From an uncultured Campylobacter sp. (GTDB taxonomy: Bacteria; Campylobacterota; Campylobacteria; Campylobacterales; Campylobacteraceae), in assembly GCF_938039245.1 (NCBI RefSeq), contig NZ_CALHVN010000021.1:1-30735 (forward strand): 30,735 nucleotides of DNA. The letters are read 5' to 3'. Within the stretch, counting starts at the first letter, position 1. Each line of letters starts with the position of its first letter. Below, piece by piece: positions 22,209 through 30,695 of this stretch. The position numbers and the translations under genes were made by a program. The notes beneath the pieces are model-generated. The model saw nothing but the letters and a program-made list of their open reading frames with translations. It did no database searches and was not told the origin of the DNA.

Positions 22209-23795
22209 CTACATCTTATCTTTTGCGGCGATACCCATTAGCCCCAGAGCCGTTTTTATCGAGAGCGCGACGACGGCGAAAAGCTTTAAAAGCTCGTATT
22301 CGTTCTCGCTGCCTACGACGCGATTTTCGTTGTAAAATTTGTGAAAATTCGCAGCCAGGCTCTTTAGATAGTCGCAAATTTTATTTACAGCGCGCGTATT
22401 AAAGCTATCGACTAAAACATCGTTTAGCGTAAGCGCTTCAAATAGCAAATTTTTGCCGTCCTCGTTCAAATTTGCAAATTTCACGCCCGCAACATCGGCG
22501 ACGTTTTTGCCAGCTTTTGCAAAAATTTGATTAATCCTTGCGTGCGCGTAGTTGATGTAAAATACCGGATTTGAGCTATCCTCGCGCTTTAGCTCGTCCA
22601 CGTCAAACTCCAGGTGCGTGTCGCAGCGCTTGCTAAGAAACATAAATCTAAGCGCCTCATAGCCGATCTCCTCGACCACGTCGCTCATCAGCACGACGTT
22701 GCCCGCGCGCTTGCTCATCTTGTAGGCTTCGCCGTCTTTTAGCAGGCTCACCATCTGCGAAAGTATGATTTCAAGGCGATTTTCGTCGTATCCAAGCAGA
22801 TGCAGTGCGGCCTTCATGCGCGCGATATAGCCGTGGTGATCGGCGCCCCAGATGTTGATACAGCGATCAAATCCGCGCCTAAATTTATCGTCGTGATAAA
22901 CCACGTCGCCGGCCAGATAGGTGCCGCGGCCGTCTTCACGCACGATAACGCGGTCTTTTTCATCGCCCACTTCGCTTGATTTTAGCCAGATTTTACCCTC
23001 GCTCTCGTAGATGCCGTTCTCGCTTTTTAGGCGATCTAGCGTGAGAGGGAGCTTGTCATAGTAGCTCTTTTCGCTAGCCCAGTTCTCGATGAAAATTTGC
23101 GCGTCGGCCAAATTTTGCTTGATCAAAACAAGCACCTTATCCTTGCCAAACTCGGCTAGCTCGAGATTTCGACTCTCGTCGTAAAATATCTCTTTGCCAA
23201 ATTTTTCAAGCGCTTCTTTTGCGATAGGCTCGATGTAGTCGCCGCGGTAAAATTTCTCCGGATACGCCACGCTCTCGCCGAACAGATTTTCGCGCGCCCA
23301 AAGCGAAATGGACGTGCCTAGAAGCTCGATTTGATTACCTGCGTCGTTGATATAGTATTCAGTCGCGATATTTTCGCCGATGTGAAGTCCGACGCGAGCT
23401 AGCGTATCGCCGAAAACCGCGCCCCTAACGTGCCCGATGTGAAGCGGACCGGTCGGGTTTGCGCTGACGTATTCGAGCAAAATTTTCTCGCCGCTAGTTG
23501 CGCCGCCTTTTGCGAATTCGCTCGGATTTGCAAGGCTAGCCGAGGCGAATTTATCTAAAAAGCCCGGCTTTAGTTTAAAATTTATATATCCGTTTAGCGC
23601 CGTAGCCTCAAAAACTTCGCTATTTTCAAATTTAGATGCTAGCTCGGCGGCGATGGCTACTGGGGATTTTTTGAGCTGTTTTGCTAAGCTAAAAGTAGGC
23701 ATCGCGTAGTGTGCCAAGCTCTTATCTTTTGGCTTTTCTAGCGCAAAGTCAAAGCTTGCGGCGCCTTTTATCTCGTTTATTACGCTTTTTTTCAA
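22209..23795 (-). CDS. argS: Arginyl-tRNA synthetase
   Basis: Class I synthetase charging tRNA-Arg. The 528 residues match the family, with the HIGH motif at 119-122 (TGPLHIGHVRGAVFGD), KMSKR at 359-363 (AYKMSKRAGN, the full KMSKS-type motif that many ArgS lack), GADHHGYIARMKAAL (318-332) and the C-terminal anticodon domain ending GLMGIAAKDKM. The start is TTG at 23795, placed by GGAAAGG 5-6 bp upstream and by the usual N terminus. It follows tatA by 9 bp. Confidence 0.96.
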   Translation of the reverse strand: MKKSVINEIKGAASFDFALEKPKDKSLAHYAMPTFSLAKQLKKSPVAIAAELASKFENSEVFEATALNGYINFKLKPGFLDKFASASLANPSEFAKGGATSGEKILLEYVSANPTGPLHIGHVRGAVFGDTLARVGLHIGENIATEYYINDAGNQIELLGTSISLWARENLFGESVAYPEKFYRGDYIEPIAKEALEKFGKEIFYDESRNLELAEFGKDKVLVLIKQNLADAQIFIENWASEKSYYDKLPLTLDRLKSENGIYESEGKIWLKSSEVGDEKDRVIVREDGRGTYLAGDVVYHDDKFRRGFDRCINIWGADHHGYIARMKAALHLLGYDENRLEIILSQMVSLLKDGEAYKMSKRAGNVVLMSDVVEEIGYEALRFMFLSKRCDTHLEFDVDELKREDSSNPVFYINYAHARINQIFAKAGKNVADVAGVKFANLNEDGKNLLFEALTLNDVLVDSFNTRAVNKICDYLKSLAANFHKFYNENRVVGSENEYELLKLFAVVALSIKTALGLMGIAAKDKM

Positions 23796-23804
23796 CGCCT
23801 TTCC

Positions 23805-24029
23805 TTACGCGTTTTTAGCCGTATCTTCGGTCTTTGCGGCAGTTGCGGTTTCTTCTTTTTTCTCTTCTACTTTTTCTACGTTCTCGGCTTTTTTATCGTC
23901 TTCCATTTCCGATTTGAAGCTCTTTATTCCCTTACCTAGGCCTTTTGCGAGCTCGGGGATCTTTTTCGCTCCAAAAAGCAAGACCACGATAAGTAAAATA
24001 ATAAGCAATTGTTGGACGCTTGGACCCAT
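23805..24029 (-). CDS. tatA: Twin-arginine translocase subunit TatA
   Basis: TatA forms the pore of the Tat pathway that exports folded proteins. The 74-residue protein has one membrane helix (about 5-21, VQQLLIILLIVVLLFGAK), the hinge FGAKKIPELAKGLGKGIKSF (family FGxxKLPEL) forming the amphipathic helix, and a lysine/glutamate-rich tail. AAAGGAG precedes the ATG. TatB and TatC are not in the window. The Tat-like signal on the truncated reductase at 20479 would have used this system. Confidence 0.95.
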   Translation of the reverse strand: MGPSVQQLLIILLIVVLLFGAKKIPELAKGLGKGIKSFKSEMEDDKKAENVEKVEEKKEETATAAKTEDTAKNA

Positions 24030-24068
24030 TTTTTCTCCTTTGATTTTCGTGATATTATCATAAATTTA

Positions 24069-24677
24069 TCAATTATTCCAGTTTTTAATAATCTCTTCGA
24101 CGTTTAAGCTTAACGTCCTTAAGCGCATCGAGCGTAAAACCCCGCGCAAATTTTCGTAGCAGCTTTGCAAGTCGTCGTTTACTAAAAAATAATCATACTC
24201 CAAAATATGCTCCATCTCGCCGACCGCGTTTTCTAGGCGTTTTTGGATAGTTTGAGCAGAGTCTGTACCGCGGTTTGAGAGCCTAAAATTTAGCTCGCTT
24301 TTGTTTGCCGTAGTGATAAAAACGGAAGTGATTAGCCCGCCGAGCTTTGATTTTGCGATATTAAATCCTTGCACGTCGATATCAAAAATAGCTATTTTAC
24401 CGGCATCTAACGCCCTTAAAACCGGCTTTAGCGAAGTGCCGTAGTAGTTATTATGCACGCATGCCCATTCTAAAAACTCGCCCTCGTCGATGCCCTTTTT
24501 AAACTCTTTTTCATCCGTAAAATAGTAATTAACGCCGTGCGCTTCGCCCTGTCTAGGCGCTCTAGTCGTAGTCGAGATAGAAAAATATAAATCCTTCTCC
24601 TCTTTTAAAAGGCGGCTTAGAAGCGTACTCTTACCGCTGCCGCTTGGGCCTGAGACGATTAAAATTTGCCCTTTCAA
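24069..24677 (-). CDS. gmk: Guanylate kinase
   Basis: Converts GMP to GDP with ATP. The 202-residue protein shows the P-loop GPSGSGKST (10-18), ISTTTRAPRQGE in the GMP-binding part, GVNYYFTDEKEF, the base-binding EFLEWACVHNNYYGTS and the lid sequence TDSAQTIQKRLENA. The start is a TTG at 24677 immediately after the TAG of the acidic protein gene, with GAGGAAAAG upstream as ribosome binding site, so translation is probably coupled. Confidence 0.95.
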   Translation of the reverse strand: MKGQILIVSGPSGSGKSTLLSRLLKEEKDLYFSISTTTRAPRQGEAHGVNYYFTDEKEFKKGIDEGEFLEWACVHNNYYGTSLKPVLRALDAGKIAIFDIDVQGFNIAKSKLGGLITSVFITTANKSELNFRLSNRGTDSAQTIQKRLENAVGEMEHILEYDYFLVNDDLQSCYENLRGVLRSMRLRTLSLNVEEIIKNWNN

Positions 24678-26231
24678 CTACTTTTCCTCAAAGCTAATGC
24701 TGATTTTAATATTGAGGTTTTTTAGGGCTTCTCGTAGCTCGCCGTTTTGTAAGGAAGCTTCCAAATTTTTAGTTACCGCATCTGAAATTTGAGCCTTTAT
24801 TTCGTCTATTTTTACGCTTTTATCTTGCGGCTCCGCTACTTCGCTTACGTCATATCCGCTCTCGTTTAACGCTAAAGCCATATCTTTTTCGCTAATCTGT
24901 TCGATTTGGCTGTATTTCTCTACATCAAATTCGACGGCACCGGCAGACTCGTTTTGAGCCTCTTTGTCTTCATTTGGTCCGGCTTGATCGCCAGACGTTA
25001 GCGCTTGCGCTTGTTCGTCCGCCGCAAAATCCTCGCCCGTAACCTCGTCGTCTAGGACTTCTTGCGTTAAATTTTCATCATTTTTAGGCTCTTCGTTTTT
25101 TACGTCAAGCGCTTCGCCGTCCGTATCATCGACCAAAAAGTCCGCATCGTCTAAAATCTCGTCTTTTATCTCTTGCTCTTTGTTTTCTTCAAATTTTATC
25201 TCATCGTCCGTAGCGGCGTCTTTTGGATACTCTTGCGCCGCTTCGTCGCTTATAGATATTTGCGACTCTTTATCGTCCTCTGACGCAAGCTCTACGCTTG
25301 ATTCCTTAGAGTTTTCAAAACCGGTATCGTTAGGCTTGGCGTCTAGTTCTACAAATCTCTCGTCCGCATCCTCGGCGTCTTTAGCCTCCGGCTCGTCGCT
25401 AGTAGCCTCAAATACCTCTTCGTCCATAGCATCTATCTCATCGATCTGGTTCTTTATATCTTCTATGCTGTCGCCAAATGCCTCAAATTTAGCCTCTTGA
25501 GACTCGTTTTGCTCGGCTATTTCGCCCACAGACTCGTCATCCAAATCAAGCCCGTTAAAATCCTCTTCTTTTACGGCTATTTCAAAATCATCGAGTTCGC
25601 CTAGCGCTTCTTGCTCGTTTGTATCTTCAAATTTATCGTTATCAGCCTCCGATTCGTCAAAATTTGGCTCATCCGCCTTACTCTCAGGCTCTTGGCTCGC
25701 ATCGTCCGTAGGTTTAACCGTCTCGCCGGGCTCCTCAAAACCGGTAACTTCGTCGCCGGATAAAACCGGATCGTCGTCCAAAATACCCTCTAAATCAAAC
25801 TCATCGGCATCGATAGGAGCAGGCTCTTCTTTAAATATTTCATCGCCCAAATCATCCATAAACTCAAATCCCTTTACCGACACTTCATCGTCTTGAGCCT
25901 CGGCCTTAGCCTCGCTAGCGGCCTCTTTGCTCTTGTTAGCCAGATCTTCGACGATAGCGATAAATTCAGTAGGCAAAAACGGCTTTGGCAGTATCCTATC
26001 GGCGCCTTCGAAAGTCGGGGCGTTTTTGGAAGAAAGATATAAAATTTTGTTTGCAAATTGTTTTAGGTTCGTATCCTTAGCGTCCGAGTCGCTATCTACG
26101 ATAAGCACGTCGCAAGGACCGTCAAGCTCGCCGGCGTTGCCGATCTGAGCGTATTCAAGACCGATTTTATCAAGCGCTAAGGTAGCAAGGCGCGATACGG
26201 CCGGATTTTCGTTTATGATGACGATTTTCAC
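24678..26231 (-). CDS. Large highly acidic protein with an N-terminal receiver-like domain
   Basis: I chose the GTG at 26231 (517 residues) because AAAGGAG lies just upstream of it; an ATG 30 bp earlier would put that site inside the gene. Residues 1-100 resemble a response-regulator receiver: MKIVIINENP with Glu8, VLIVDSDSD with Asp46 at the phosphorylation position, and ADRILPKPFLPTEF with the conserved Lys83 and its proline. Residues 110-430 are strongly acidic, low complexity and repetitive in Asp/Glu/Ala, with little hydrophobic sequence. The last 70 residues (EQISEKDMALALNESGYDV; ISISFEEK end) look folded. C. jejuni has a 'highly acidic protein' (Cj1178c) at this place. Function unknown; placement beside fliR hints at motility, but only weakly. 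Confidence 0.8.
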   Translation of the reverse strand: MKIVIINENPAVSRLATLALDKIGLEYAQIGNAGELDGPCDVLIVDSDSDAKDTNLKQFANKILYLSSKNAPTFEGADRILPKPFLPTEFIAIVEDLANKSKEAASEAKAEAQDDEVSVKGFEFMDDLGDEIFKEEPAPIDADEFDLEGILDDDPVLSGDEVTGFEEPGETVKPTDDASQEPESKADEPNFDESEADNDKFEDTNEQEALGELDDFEIAVKEEDFNGLDLDDESVGEIAEQNESQEAKFEAFGDSIEDIKNQIDEIDAMDEEVFEATSDEPEAKDAEDADERFVELDAKPNDTGFENSKESSVELASEDDKESQISISDEAAQEYPKDAATDDEIKFEENKEQEIKDEILDDADFLVDDTDGEALDVKNEEPKNDENLTQEVLDDEVTGEDFAADEQAQALTSGDQAGPNEDKEAQNESAGAVEFDVEKYSQIEQISEKDMALALNESGYDVSEVAEPQDKSVKIDEIKAQISDAVTKNLEASLQNGELREALKNLNIKISISFEEK

Positions 26232-26296
26232 GAAGTCTCCTTTTATAAACCTAAAAAGCATATTTTAAGATATTTTCCATTACTTCAAGCTTAGTT

Positions 26297-27058
26297 TTAG
26301 AAAAATAGCGACGGAAGGTCGTTGATAACGCGAAGCACGAGCTGCCTAAAAAGCTCCATCATACCCGCTAGTATCGCGATCAACACGGCAAAGCCGATCG
26401 TGATCTTGATCGGATAGCCCACGACTAGCAGGTTAAACTGCGGCATCGTCTTCATGAGCATTCCAAAAATCAGATCAGAAAGCAGCGAAAGCGCCAAAAT
26501 CGGGAAGGAAATGATAAACCCGAAAGTAAATAAATTTATCATGGACTTTGAGGCGTACTGCACGATATCGGGACTCGGATAAAAGCCGCCCAGCGGAATG
26601 TGCGTAAGAGAATTTGAGATAAAAAGCAAGATCAAATGATGCCCGTCAAAGGCCAAAAAAGTCATGAGCGCGAGGAAATTTATGATATTTGAGATCACGG
26701 GCGAGCTGATACCCGTCTGCGGATCTAGCACCGTAGCCATCGAAAAACCCATGATCATCGATATCTGCTCGCCTGCTAGCTGCAAACTGGCAAAAACGAT
26801 GTGAAGCAGCAGTCCCGCGCAAACTCCCAGCGCCGCCTCGCTCACGATCTCCACGGCTAGATAGTAAATTTCGCCGCTTTTAATGCTAGCAAGCGGAAAC
26901 AAAAATAGCGTGAGCAAAAACGAAAACGCGGTCTTGACGCTCATAGGTATCTGCTCGTGCCCGTAAAACGGGAAAAACAACATCAGCCCGCCGATACGCG
27001 CAAAAAGTAGCATAAAGGTAATGACTCGCTCGGGCGCGAAAAACTCGACTAGTTCCAC
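26297..27058 (-). CDS. fliR: Flagellar export apparatus protein FliR
   Basis: Inner-membrane component of the flagellar type III export gate, together with FliP and FliQ. The 253-residue protein has about six hydrophobic segments and family features LLFARIGGLMLFFPFYG, PMSVKTAFSFLLTLFLFP, AGEQISMIMGFSMATVLDPQ and the end segment MELFRQLVLRVINDLPSLFF. No other flagellar structural gene is in the window, as usual for the scattered flagellar genes of Campylobacter. It lies 65 bp upstream of the acidic protein gene. Confidence 0.95.
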   Translation of the reverse strand: MELVEFFAPERVITFMLLFARIGGLMLFFPFYGHEQIPMSVKTAFSFLLTLFLFPLASIKSGEIYYLAVEIVSEAALGVCAGLLLHIVFASLQLAGEQISMIMGFSMATVLDPQTGISSPVISNIINFLALMTFLAFDGHHLILLFISNSLTHIPLGGFYPSPDIVQYASKSMINLFTFGFIISFPILALSLLSDLIFGMLMKTMPQFNLLVVGYPIKITIGFAVLIAILAGMMELFRQLVLRVINDLPSLFF

Positions 27059-27954
27059 CTGACTCTTTCGTTTTTGATTTAAATTTTCGCATTCGGCTTG
27101 GTTTTCATTTAAATAAATTTAGCTCGCGCTTCTAAAACCTAGCGCGGCTAACCAACCGATTTTCGTACTAAATTTAGCTATTTTAGTAGAATTTACTTTT
27201 ATTCGGGGTTAAATTTAGCTTGGTTATCGTAAAAATAATTCACAAATTTATCGCCAAATTTAGCCTTATTTTTTAGTTTTTACGGTACGTCGTTAATGCC
27301 TGATTTACGTTCCCTTTAGCTTACGACTATTTTGTCAAATCTCGCAGCCATGCGTCTATGCGCGGTATTTGCTACTAAATAGACAGCTTGATTCCAAGCT
27401 TTGATTATGTAACCGCGCAAGGCAAAATTCGGCGACGAAAACGGCGTAAAATTATGATTTTATATTATAAAAATCTACGCGTATTTACGGTTAGACGCGC
27501 CGCTATTTTAGCCTCCAGGGTCAAAGCGGTTTTGCGTTTTACTAAATTTAGGACTTAAACTCATCAAAGATGCTACGCGGATAAAACATGGATTTAAGGT
27601 GCGTTTAGCGTTAGCAAAATGATCTATTTTTAAAACCCAGACGCTACTACTAGGCTAAATTTGACGGCCGAGTTTACCGCAAAAATAAAATAAACAAGCT
27701 AAGACATAGCCGGCCTTTTCATTAAATTTAAGCGGTTAAAGCTGCGCGCAAAAGCCGAGGCTGTTCCTGCCGAAGTTACCGCAAATATAGCGCCGCAATC
27801 GCCGCGATTTAATCAAATAAAATAAAAGATAAATTTAAGCCAAAATTTTACTAAACAATCAAGCTATCTAATCTGCCTGGCAATATCGCCAAAGGCTAAA
27901 TTTAGCAAAATAGCATACAGACTATTTGACAGAAATATCAAAAAATTAAGCAAA
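27059..27954. other. Gene-free AT-rich stretch of about 900 bp between fliR and the ABC ATPase
   Basis: I find no reading frame with a credible start and no recognisable family in any frame. It is rich in AAATTT; 27895-27906 is a perfect palindrome GCTAAATTTAGC, and 27456-27475 is an imperfect AT-rich palindrome around ATATTATA. The expected fliR promoter must lie in the first part. In C. jejuni the corresponding genes are, as I recall, nearly adjacent, so this is an insertion, a decayed gene or an unrecognised non-coding RNA. Confidence 0.55.
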
Positions 27955-28602
27955 TTAATGCGAAGTTAAAGAAAGCTTTTTGTCCTCGAGGCGGTAAACC
28001 TCGTCGCATCTTCGCGCAAGCTCGTTGTCGTGAGTGACCAAAACCAGCGCCGCATCGTTTGCTTTGATATAATTAAATAGCGTTTGCATCACTTCATTTG
28101 CAGTCTGTTTGTCCAGATTTCCCGTCGGCTCGTCGGCAAATATCACGCGTGGCTTTTTACAAAGCACTCTAGCGATTGAGACGCGTTGCTGCTGCCCGCC
28201 GCTTAGCTCGCCTACTTTTTGATTTATCACGCCGTCTATCTTTAAATTTGCCAAAATTTCATCGTCGATTTTTTGCGCGGATAAAACTGAGGCTAACTCG
28301 ATATTTTCGTGCGCGCTAAAGCCTTTAAAAAGATAGTGCGCCTGAAAAATGATACCGAAATCAAATCTGCGGATACGCAAAAGCTCGTTTGCAGATAGAT
28401 CGTAAAGCGACTTATCGCCGTAGATAACTTCGCCGTTTTTGGGTCGCAAAAGCGTAGAAAGTATATGGAGTATGGTTGATTTGCCGCAGCCGCTGACGCC
28501 CGTTATGGCGCAACTGCCGCCGGCATTTACGCTTAAATTTACATCCTCAAAGAGCGTATAATCATACGCAAAGCCTAGATTTACGCCCTTTAAGATTTCC
28601 AT
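27955..28602 (-). CDS. ABC transporter ATP-binding protein, LolD/MacB-type
   Basis: A 215-residue ATPase with Walker A GVSGCGKST (35-43), the Q-loop in IIFQAHYLFKGF, signature LSGGQQQR (133-140), Walker B VIFADEP (153-159) followed by TGNLD, and the switch histidine in LVTHDNELARRCDE. TGNLDxxT and the overall length are typical of the LolD/FtsE/MacB branch, whose members work on lipoprotein release or periplasmic machinery. The permease partner is not adjacent, so the substrate is open. It starts 6 bp after the tsf stop and is probably transcribed with rpsB-tsf. Confidence 0.9.
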   Translation of the reverse strand: MEILKGVNLGFAYDYTLFEDVNLSVNAGGSCAITGVSGCGKSTILHILSTLLRPKNGEVIYGDKSLYDLSANELLRIRRFDFGIIFQAHYLFKGFSAHENIELASVLSAQKIDDEILANLKIDGVINQKVGELSGGQQQRVSIARVLCKKPRVIFADEPTGNLDKQTANEVMQTLFNYIKANDAALVLVTHDNELARRCDEVYRLEDKKLSLTSH

Positions 28603-28608
28603 TAAATT

Positions 28609-29673
28609 TTAGCCTATTTGCGCCGCAACCTCGGCCGCAAAGTCCTCGTTTTTCTTCTCTAGGCCTTCGCCAAGCTCGAAGCGAACGTATTTTACTACCT
28701 CGATCTTACCGCCTAGCTCTTTGCCTTTTTCTTCAACGACCTGCTCGATAGTTTTTTTATCGTCCATTACGTAAAACTGTCCAAGTAGCGTAAGGCGCTG
28801 ATCTAAAACGGTGTTGTCCGCGTAAAATCTCTCGATCTTACCAGGGATGATCTTATCCCAAATTTTCTCAGGTTTGCCCTCGGCTTTTAGCTCTTCTTCG
28901 ATCGCTTTTGTAGCTTTTGCAAGCTCGGCATCGCCTATCTGGCAGCGGCTAGCATACTCAGGGATGTGATGGAGCGGCTTGCCTAGGCGTTTTAGCTCTT
29001 CGTTATCTTTTTCAAGCTCGGCGCGAAGCGCGATAAATTCCTTCTCGACAAACTCTTTGTCAAGGTCTTTGTAGCTTATAACGCTTGGCTTCATAGCAGC
29101 TGCGTGCATGCATAAATTTCTTGCAAATTCAGCCGCTTTGTTTGCGATTTCTGCGCTTTCGCAAGCTAGGCCGATTAGCACGCCTACGCGGCCGTTTGAG
29201 TGCACGTAGCCGTTTACTACGCCTTTATCGTCCGCTTTTATAGTCTCAAAGCGGCGAACGACCAAATTTTCGCCGATAGTAGCGATCTGGCTTTTGAAAT
29301 AATCCTCAAATTTAACGCCGTTAATTACGCTTGCGTTTAGACTCTCGACGTCTTTTATCAAATTTGTTTGGATGTGCGCCGTAGTGTCTTTTGTCAAATT
29401 TTGAAACTGAGCGTTTTTAGCGACGAAGTCGGTCTCAGAGTTTATCTCGCTGATAGTTGCGGTTTTGCAGTGGTCGCAAACAACAACGCTCACAAGACCC
29501 TCGCTAGCTAGGCGGTCGGCCTTTTTAGCGGCTTGACCTAGACCCTTTTCACGCAGGATATCAACGGCTTTTTCCATATCGCCGTTAGCTTCGGCTAGCG
29601 CCTTTTTGCAGTCCATCATTCCGGCTCCGGTTGATTCGCGGAGCTCTTTTACCATTTGTGCGCTGATTTCCAT
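28609..29673 (-). CDS. tsf: Elongation factor Ts
   Basis: EF-Ts exchanges GDP for GTP on EF-Tu. The 354-residue protein has an N-terminal UBA-like domain (MVKELRESTGAGMMDCKKAL), then KADRLASEGLV and the core motif ETDFVAKN, followed by dimerisation and C-terminal segments. The length is that of epsilonproteobacterial EF-Ts, longer than the 283 of E. coli, with an insert between the core halves (about 215-310). The start overlaps the rpsB stop by one base (TAATG), so the two are translationally coupled. Confidence 0.96.
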   Translation of the reverse strand: MEISAQMVKELRESTGAGMMDCKKALAEANGDMEKAVDILREKGLGQAAKKADRLASEGLVSVVVCDHCKTATISEINSETDFVAKNAQFQNLTKDTTAHIQTNLIKDVESLNASVINGVKFEDYFKSQIATIGENLVVRRFETIKADDKGVVNGYVHSNGRVGVLIGLACESAEIANKAAEFARNLCMHAAAMKPSVISYKDLDKEFVEKEFIALRAELEKDNEELKRLGKPLHHIPEYASRCQIGDAELAKATKAIEEELKAEGKPEKIWDKIIPGKIERFYADNTVLDQRLTLLGQFYVMDDKKTIEQVVEEKGKELGGKIEVVKYVRFELGEGLEKKNEDFAAEVAAQIG

Positions 29674-30473
29674 TACTCTTCATCCTCGCTGAAGTCCTCG
29701 GAGAAGTCTTCGTTTACAGCCTCGTTTACGACTGCGTCTTTTTCGGCTTGGCTTACGGCTTCTTTGCCTTCTTCTAGCTCGCCGCCGTCTTTTTCAAGCT
29801 GAGAGCGTCCCTCGATGATAGCCTCAGCCATCTCTTGGCAGAAAAGCTGAACCGAGCGGATCGCGTCGTCGTTGCCAGGGATCGGGAAGTCGATAACGTC
29901 AGGATCGCAGTTTGTATCAATCGGAGCTACGACAGGGATTTTTAGGCGGTTAGCCTCTTGTACGGCGATTTTTTCTTTTACCGTATCGATGACGAAAATC
30001 ATATCAGGCACGGTTTTTAGGTTTCTGATACCGCCTAGAGACGCTAGAAGTTTCTCTTTTTTGCGGCGAAGCATTAGAGCTTCTTTTTTAGTTAGTAAAT
30101 TTATAGAGCCGTCCTCCTCCATAGCCTCGATTACTTCGAGCTTGCGGATAGATTGGCGGATAGTGCCGAAGTTTGTCATCATGCCGCCTAGCCAGCGGTG
30201 ATTTACGTACGGCATGCCGCATTTTTCAGCATACTCTTTTAGAGTTGCGCCGGCTTGCTTTTTAGTACCTACGAAAAGTATAGTCTTGCCCTCTGCTGCC
30301 GCGTCGCGAACGACGTTATAAGTGTAGCGGAAATAGCGGATAGTTTTTTGTAGATCTATGATATAGATACCTTTTCTCTCGCCGAAAATGAATTTTTTCA
30401 TCTTCGGATTCCATCTGCGCGTTTGGTGTCCGAAATGAACGCCGCACTCTAGCAAATCTCTCATTGTTACCAT
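29673..30473 (-). CDS. rpsB: 30S ribosomal protein S2
   Basis: S2 is a late-assembling protein of the small subunit. The 266 residues include VHFGHQTRRWNPKMKKFIFG, FVGTKKQAG, YVNHRWLGGMMTNF and APIDTNCDPDVIDFPIPGND, all invariant in S2. The C-terminal tail is very acidic (about 240-266, ending EDFSEDFSEDEE), as in other Campylobacter. The first ATG at 30473 is chosen over the in-frame ATG three codons later because AAGGAG lies 7 bp before it. Confidence 0.97.
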   Translation of the reverse strand: MVTMRDLLECGVHFGHQTRRWNPKMKKFIFGERKGIYIIDLQKTIRYFRYTYNVVRDAAAEGKTILFVGTKKQAGATLKEYAEKCGMPYVNHRWLGGMMTNFGTIRQSIRKLEVIEAMEEDGSINLLTKKEALMLRRKKEKLLASLGGIRNLKTVPDMIFVIDTVKEKIAVQEANRLKIPVVAPIDTNCDPDVIDFPIPGNDDAIRSVQLFCQEMAEAIIEGRSQLEKDGGELEEGKEAVSQAEKDAVVNEAVNEDFSEDFSEDEE

Positions 30474-30532
30474 GAGTTTTCTCCTTGTGGGTTTCCCCGA
30501 AATTTAGGTTTCTCCTCCACACCCATTAACAT
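30467..30532 (-). other. Possible 21-codon leader frame overlapping the rpsB start
   Basis: An open frame starting MLMGVEEKPKFRG runs through the rpsB ribosome binding site and stops (TAA 30469-30467) four bases into rpsB. It has no good ribosome binding site. It could couple or regulate rpsB translation; chance is as likely. Confidence 0.2.
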
Positions 30533-30589
30533 TTGCTTTTGACAAACGCAACCAAATTTTAGGACTGGTGTGTGTGAATTGGAGCTTGG

Positions 30590-30595
30590 ATTATA
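30590..30595 (-). promoter_or_regulatory. Putative -10 box of the rpsB-tsf promoter
   Basis: TATAAT on the minus strand with an upstream T/A-rich stretch, about 117 bp before the rpsB start. It implies a leader of about 110 nt that includes two GGAGAAA-type stretches (near 30517-30509 and 30486-30477) and a GGTGTG/CACACC pair, long enough for ribosomal protein autoregulation. Confidence 0.55.
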
Positions 30596-30689
30596 TTTAA
30601 AAATAGCTAAATTAAAGCTAAATCTAAGCGGCAAAAGCCATAAATACTAGCTTAGATGGGCGATTAATTAAATTATATGCTTTTTTTGA

Positions 30690-30695
30690 TATAAT
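30690..30695 (+). promoter_or_regulatory. Putative -10 box of a plus-strand gene beyond the window end
   Basis: TATAAT preceded by a run of T residues and TTTGA, a typical Campylobacter sigma-70 promoter, divergent from rpsB. AAAAGG at 30710-30715 lies downstream. Its gene would start beyond 30735, so none is visible. Confidence 0.45.

Noticed and set aside
25180..25500. Serine-rich plus-strand open frame
   Set aside because: Antisense of the Asp/Glu codons in the acidic protein gene.
27380..27545. Plus-strand open frame with many arginine and lysine residues in the fliR-ABC gap
   Set aside because: No start with ribosome binding site and no recognisable motif; compatible with chance.
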